Part shown: piece after piece, positions 62,902 to 64,000 of the stretch | How the letters are laid out: each line of letters opens with the position of its first letter | How positions within the stretch are numbered: the stretch's first letter is position 1 | Assembly (NCBI GenBank): GCA_001941065.1 | Contig: MSHJ01000010.1 | Span: forward strand, 1-64,000 | Reading direction: 5' to 3' | Source: Alistipes sp. Zagget8 | GTDB lineage: Bacteria; Bacteroidota; Bacteroidia; Bacteroidales; Rikenellaceae | DNA: 64,000 bases | The notes under the pieces: model-generated | Databases searched by the model: none | Seen by the model: the letters and a program-made list of their open reading frames with translations, nothing else | What the model was told of the DNA's origin: nothing | Translations under genes and position numbers: made by a program

Positions 62902-63357
62902 CTATTCCTTAAGTACCATATCTCGAGGAAAAACAATTGTCCAGTCTGCATCCACTGCTGTTGCTGTCGTAAGATCAATGTATCCGATAAAATCATCCGG
63001 CTTCAGTAGATACGGTTTACCACCAGCATTATTAAACACACGGCTATCTATAAAATAGAAGCGCAATTTATCCCACGTCATAGGATTTCCACCTATCGGA
63101 CCTGTAATTTTCTCAACAGCCTTAACCATCTTATAATAATCCGCCCCATGAGCTTGAATATAAAATGGATCATATGAAATCGACACATTTAGAAGATTCG
63201 AATTAGGCATTAGAGTCGAGACACGACTAGTCGTTACAATTAAGTCAATATCACTCTGGTTATCAATGGTAACACCATAATGATCATTCTTAGATCCGCA
63301 TCCCATCAAAAGAACTACCAAGGCAATCGGCCACAAATAAACACTAGTTTTTTTCAT
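62902..63357 (-). CDS. Lipoprotein, candidate immunity protein of the metallopeptidase Rhs toxin
   Basis: 151 residues; lipoprotein signal MKKTSVYLWPIALVVLLMGC. The mature part (VTIDNQSDIDLIVTTSRVSTLMPNSN..., YYKMVKAVEKITGPIG..., LRFYFIDSRVF) is not recognised. Its ATG lies one base after the stop of the Rhs toxin end, so the two are certainly co-transcribed. The position and periplasmic or surface anchoring suit an immunity protein for an exported peptidase, but this is inferred from context only. Confidence 0.65.
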   Translation of the reverse strand: MKKTSVYLWPIALVVLLMGCGSKNDHYGVTIDNQSDIDLIVTTSRVSTLMPNSNLLNVSISYDPFYIQAHGADYYKMVKAVEKITGPIGGNPMTWDKLRFYFIDSRVFNNAGGKPYLLKPDDFIGYIDLTTATAVDADWTIVFPRDMVLKE

Positions 63358-63358
63358 T

Positions 63359-64000
63359 TTAATAACTCATATTTTCAGGATTAGTATATCGTTTCTTATG
63401 ATATTGAAAATATCCATGCGATAATACGGGCATATTCAAAGGAAACCTCCATAAATCGCCCCATTGGAACGCCTGTATTTTGCTATTTTTTAAAGCATTT
63501 TGATTTTCAATATTATTATAAGGCATTTCAAAATTAAAACCTATTATCGGATTATTTTTACTATCCCATCTTTTATTATCCGTAAATCCCGGAAATTTTT
63601 TCTCCCAATGCTTCAAAGCCCTTGCATTAGCGTCTTGTTCAACGGCAAAATAATCATGATTCCATCCCGATTTTTCACTTTTCGCAGCACTCCAGACACT
63701 AGGTATAGCATATTTAAACAAATACATTGGTCCTGACGCTTTGCTCTGAAGGTAATGTCCATACTCATGTTGAAAAAGCGCATTATCCGGATCCGCTTCA
63801 ATCGAATTGCTACCGATAATATAAGAGCTCAAAGTGAATGCACCCCAACCTTCTGTTCTGTTTTTTAACACAGTAGCTCCATCATAATAATTTACACTTT
63901 CAACAGTCCAAAACAGATTATTTACTTGGGCAGTAGTGAAGCCAGCCAGGGTTTGAGGTAGCTGCCAAGTCAAACGAGAAATAACATCTCCAAAACTACC
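63359..64000 (-). CDS. C-terminal end of an Rhs protein with HEYGH zinc-metallopeptidase tip (cut by window edge)
   Basis: The frame is open to the window edge; 213 residues are visible, beginning GSFGDVISRLTWQLPQTLAGFTTAQ. The zinc motif HEYGHYLQSKASGPMYLFKYAIPSVWSA carries HExxH, and EQDANARALKHW supplies a downstream acidic residue suited to a third ligand. Tips with this LTWQLPQT...HEYGH layout occur at the ends of Bacteroidetes Rhs proteins. The Rhs shell itself should lie beyond position 64000. The gene is convergent with the first Rhs operon. Confidence 0.8.
   Translation of the reverse strand, partial: GSFGDVISRLTWQLPQTLAGFTTAQVNNLFWTVESVNYYDGATVLKNRTEGWGAFTLSSYIIGSNSIEADPDNALFQHEYGHYLQSKASGPMYLFKYAIPSVWSAAKSEKSGWNHDYFAVEQDANARALKHWEKKFPGFTDNKRWDSKNNPIIGFNFEMPYNNIENQNALKNSKIQAFQWGDLWRFPLNMPVLSHGYFQYHKKRYTNPENMSY

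Overview
The window looks like the chromosome of a high-GC gut Bacteroidetes, most likely Alistipes or a close relative. The evidence is a SusD-type protein, a TonB-dependent receptor with a TPP riboswitch, and many promoters of the Bacteroidetes type (TTTG, 19-20 nt, TAnnTTTG). Roughly the first 42.4 kb is GC-rich, tightly packed core genome. From a tRNA-Lys gene at 42471 onward the sequence is AT-rich, loosely packed and accessory. The genus is an inference; there is no rRNA or marker gene here to settle it.

Core part: the end of a susD gene and a thioredoxin-like lipoprotein (1-1.8 kb); ychF, a SIMPL protein, gltX and galM (2-6.6 kb); a SulP transporter (minus strand); a TPP-riboswitch operon for thiamine uptake (outer-membrane receptor plus PnuT); a small island (AAA ATPase plus an 82-residue ORF) between two copies of a 222-bp palindromic repeat; mmcQ and a lipoprotein; a hexuronate locus (LacI regulator, UxuB-type SDR, uxuA); a minus-strand run (MFS transporter, porin-like protein, phoH, pepD, lipid kinase); a membrane protein and a CPA2 antiporter; der; an oxidative-stress group (DUF417/RclC-like protein, AraC regulator, catalase); DEAD-box helicase, miaB and YitT; plsY, an acyl-CoA ligase, a LytS/LytTR two-component pair, an HsdR_N-like protein and a degenerate GH2-like protein.

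Accessory part: tRNA-Lys is followed by a tyrosine recombinase, stem-loop repeats, iteron-like repeats, a candidate small RNA, a winged-helix Rep-like gene with two in-frame TGA codons at apparent Trp positions, small Bacteroidales hypothetical genes, lipoproteins behind a highly structured leader, a second gene with an in-frame TGA, and a DUF3800 protein. This looks like an integrated plasmid-like element. Decayed IS1 and IS21 copies and an old Rhs fragment follow. The last 10.5 kb is a polymorphic-toxin locus: two large secreted Rhs proteins in tandem, a glycine-rich and possibly pore-forming tip, three paralogous three-helix membrane proteins (candidate immunity proteins) interleaved with remnants of displaced toxin tips, and, on the other strand, an HEYGH metallopeptidase-tipped Rhs end with a lipoprotein partner.

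The strongest unexplained signal in the core part is a roughly 65-nt two-hairpin motif found four times. Each copy is in the sense orientation and ends 46-59 nt before the start codon of uxuA, pepD, der or yitT. It looks like an undescribed cis-acting leader element. A wider family of hairpins with CCCCTAAAA beside a GC stem, often with a TCTTA loop, is scattered between core genes and supplies the stop codon or C-terminus of several of them.
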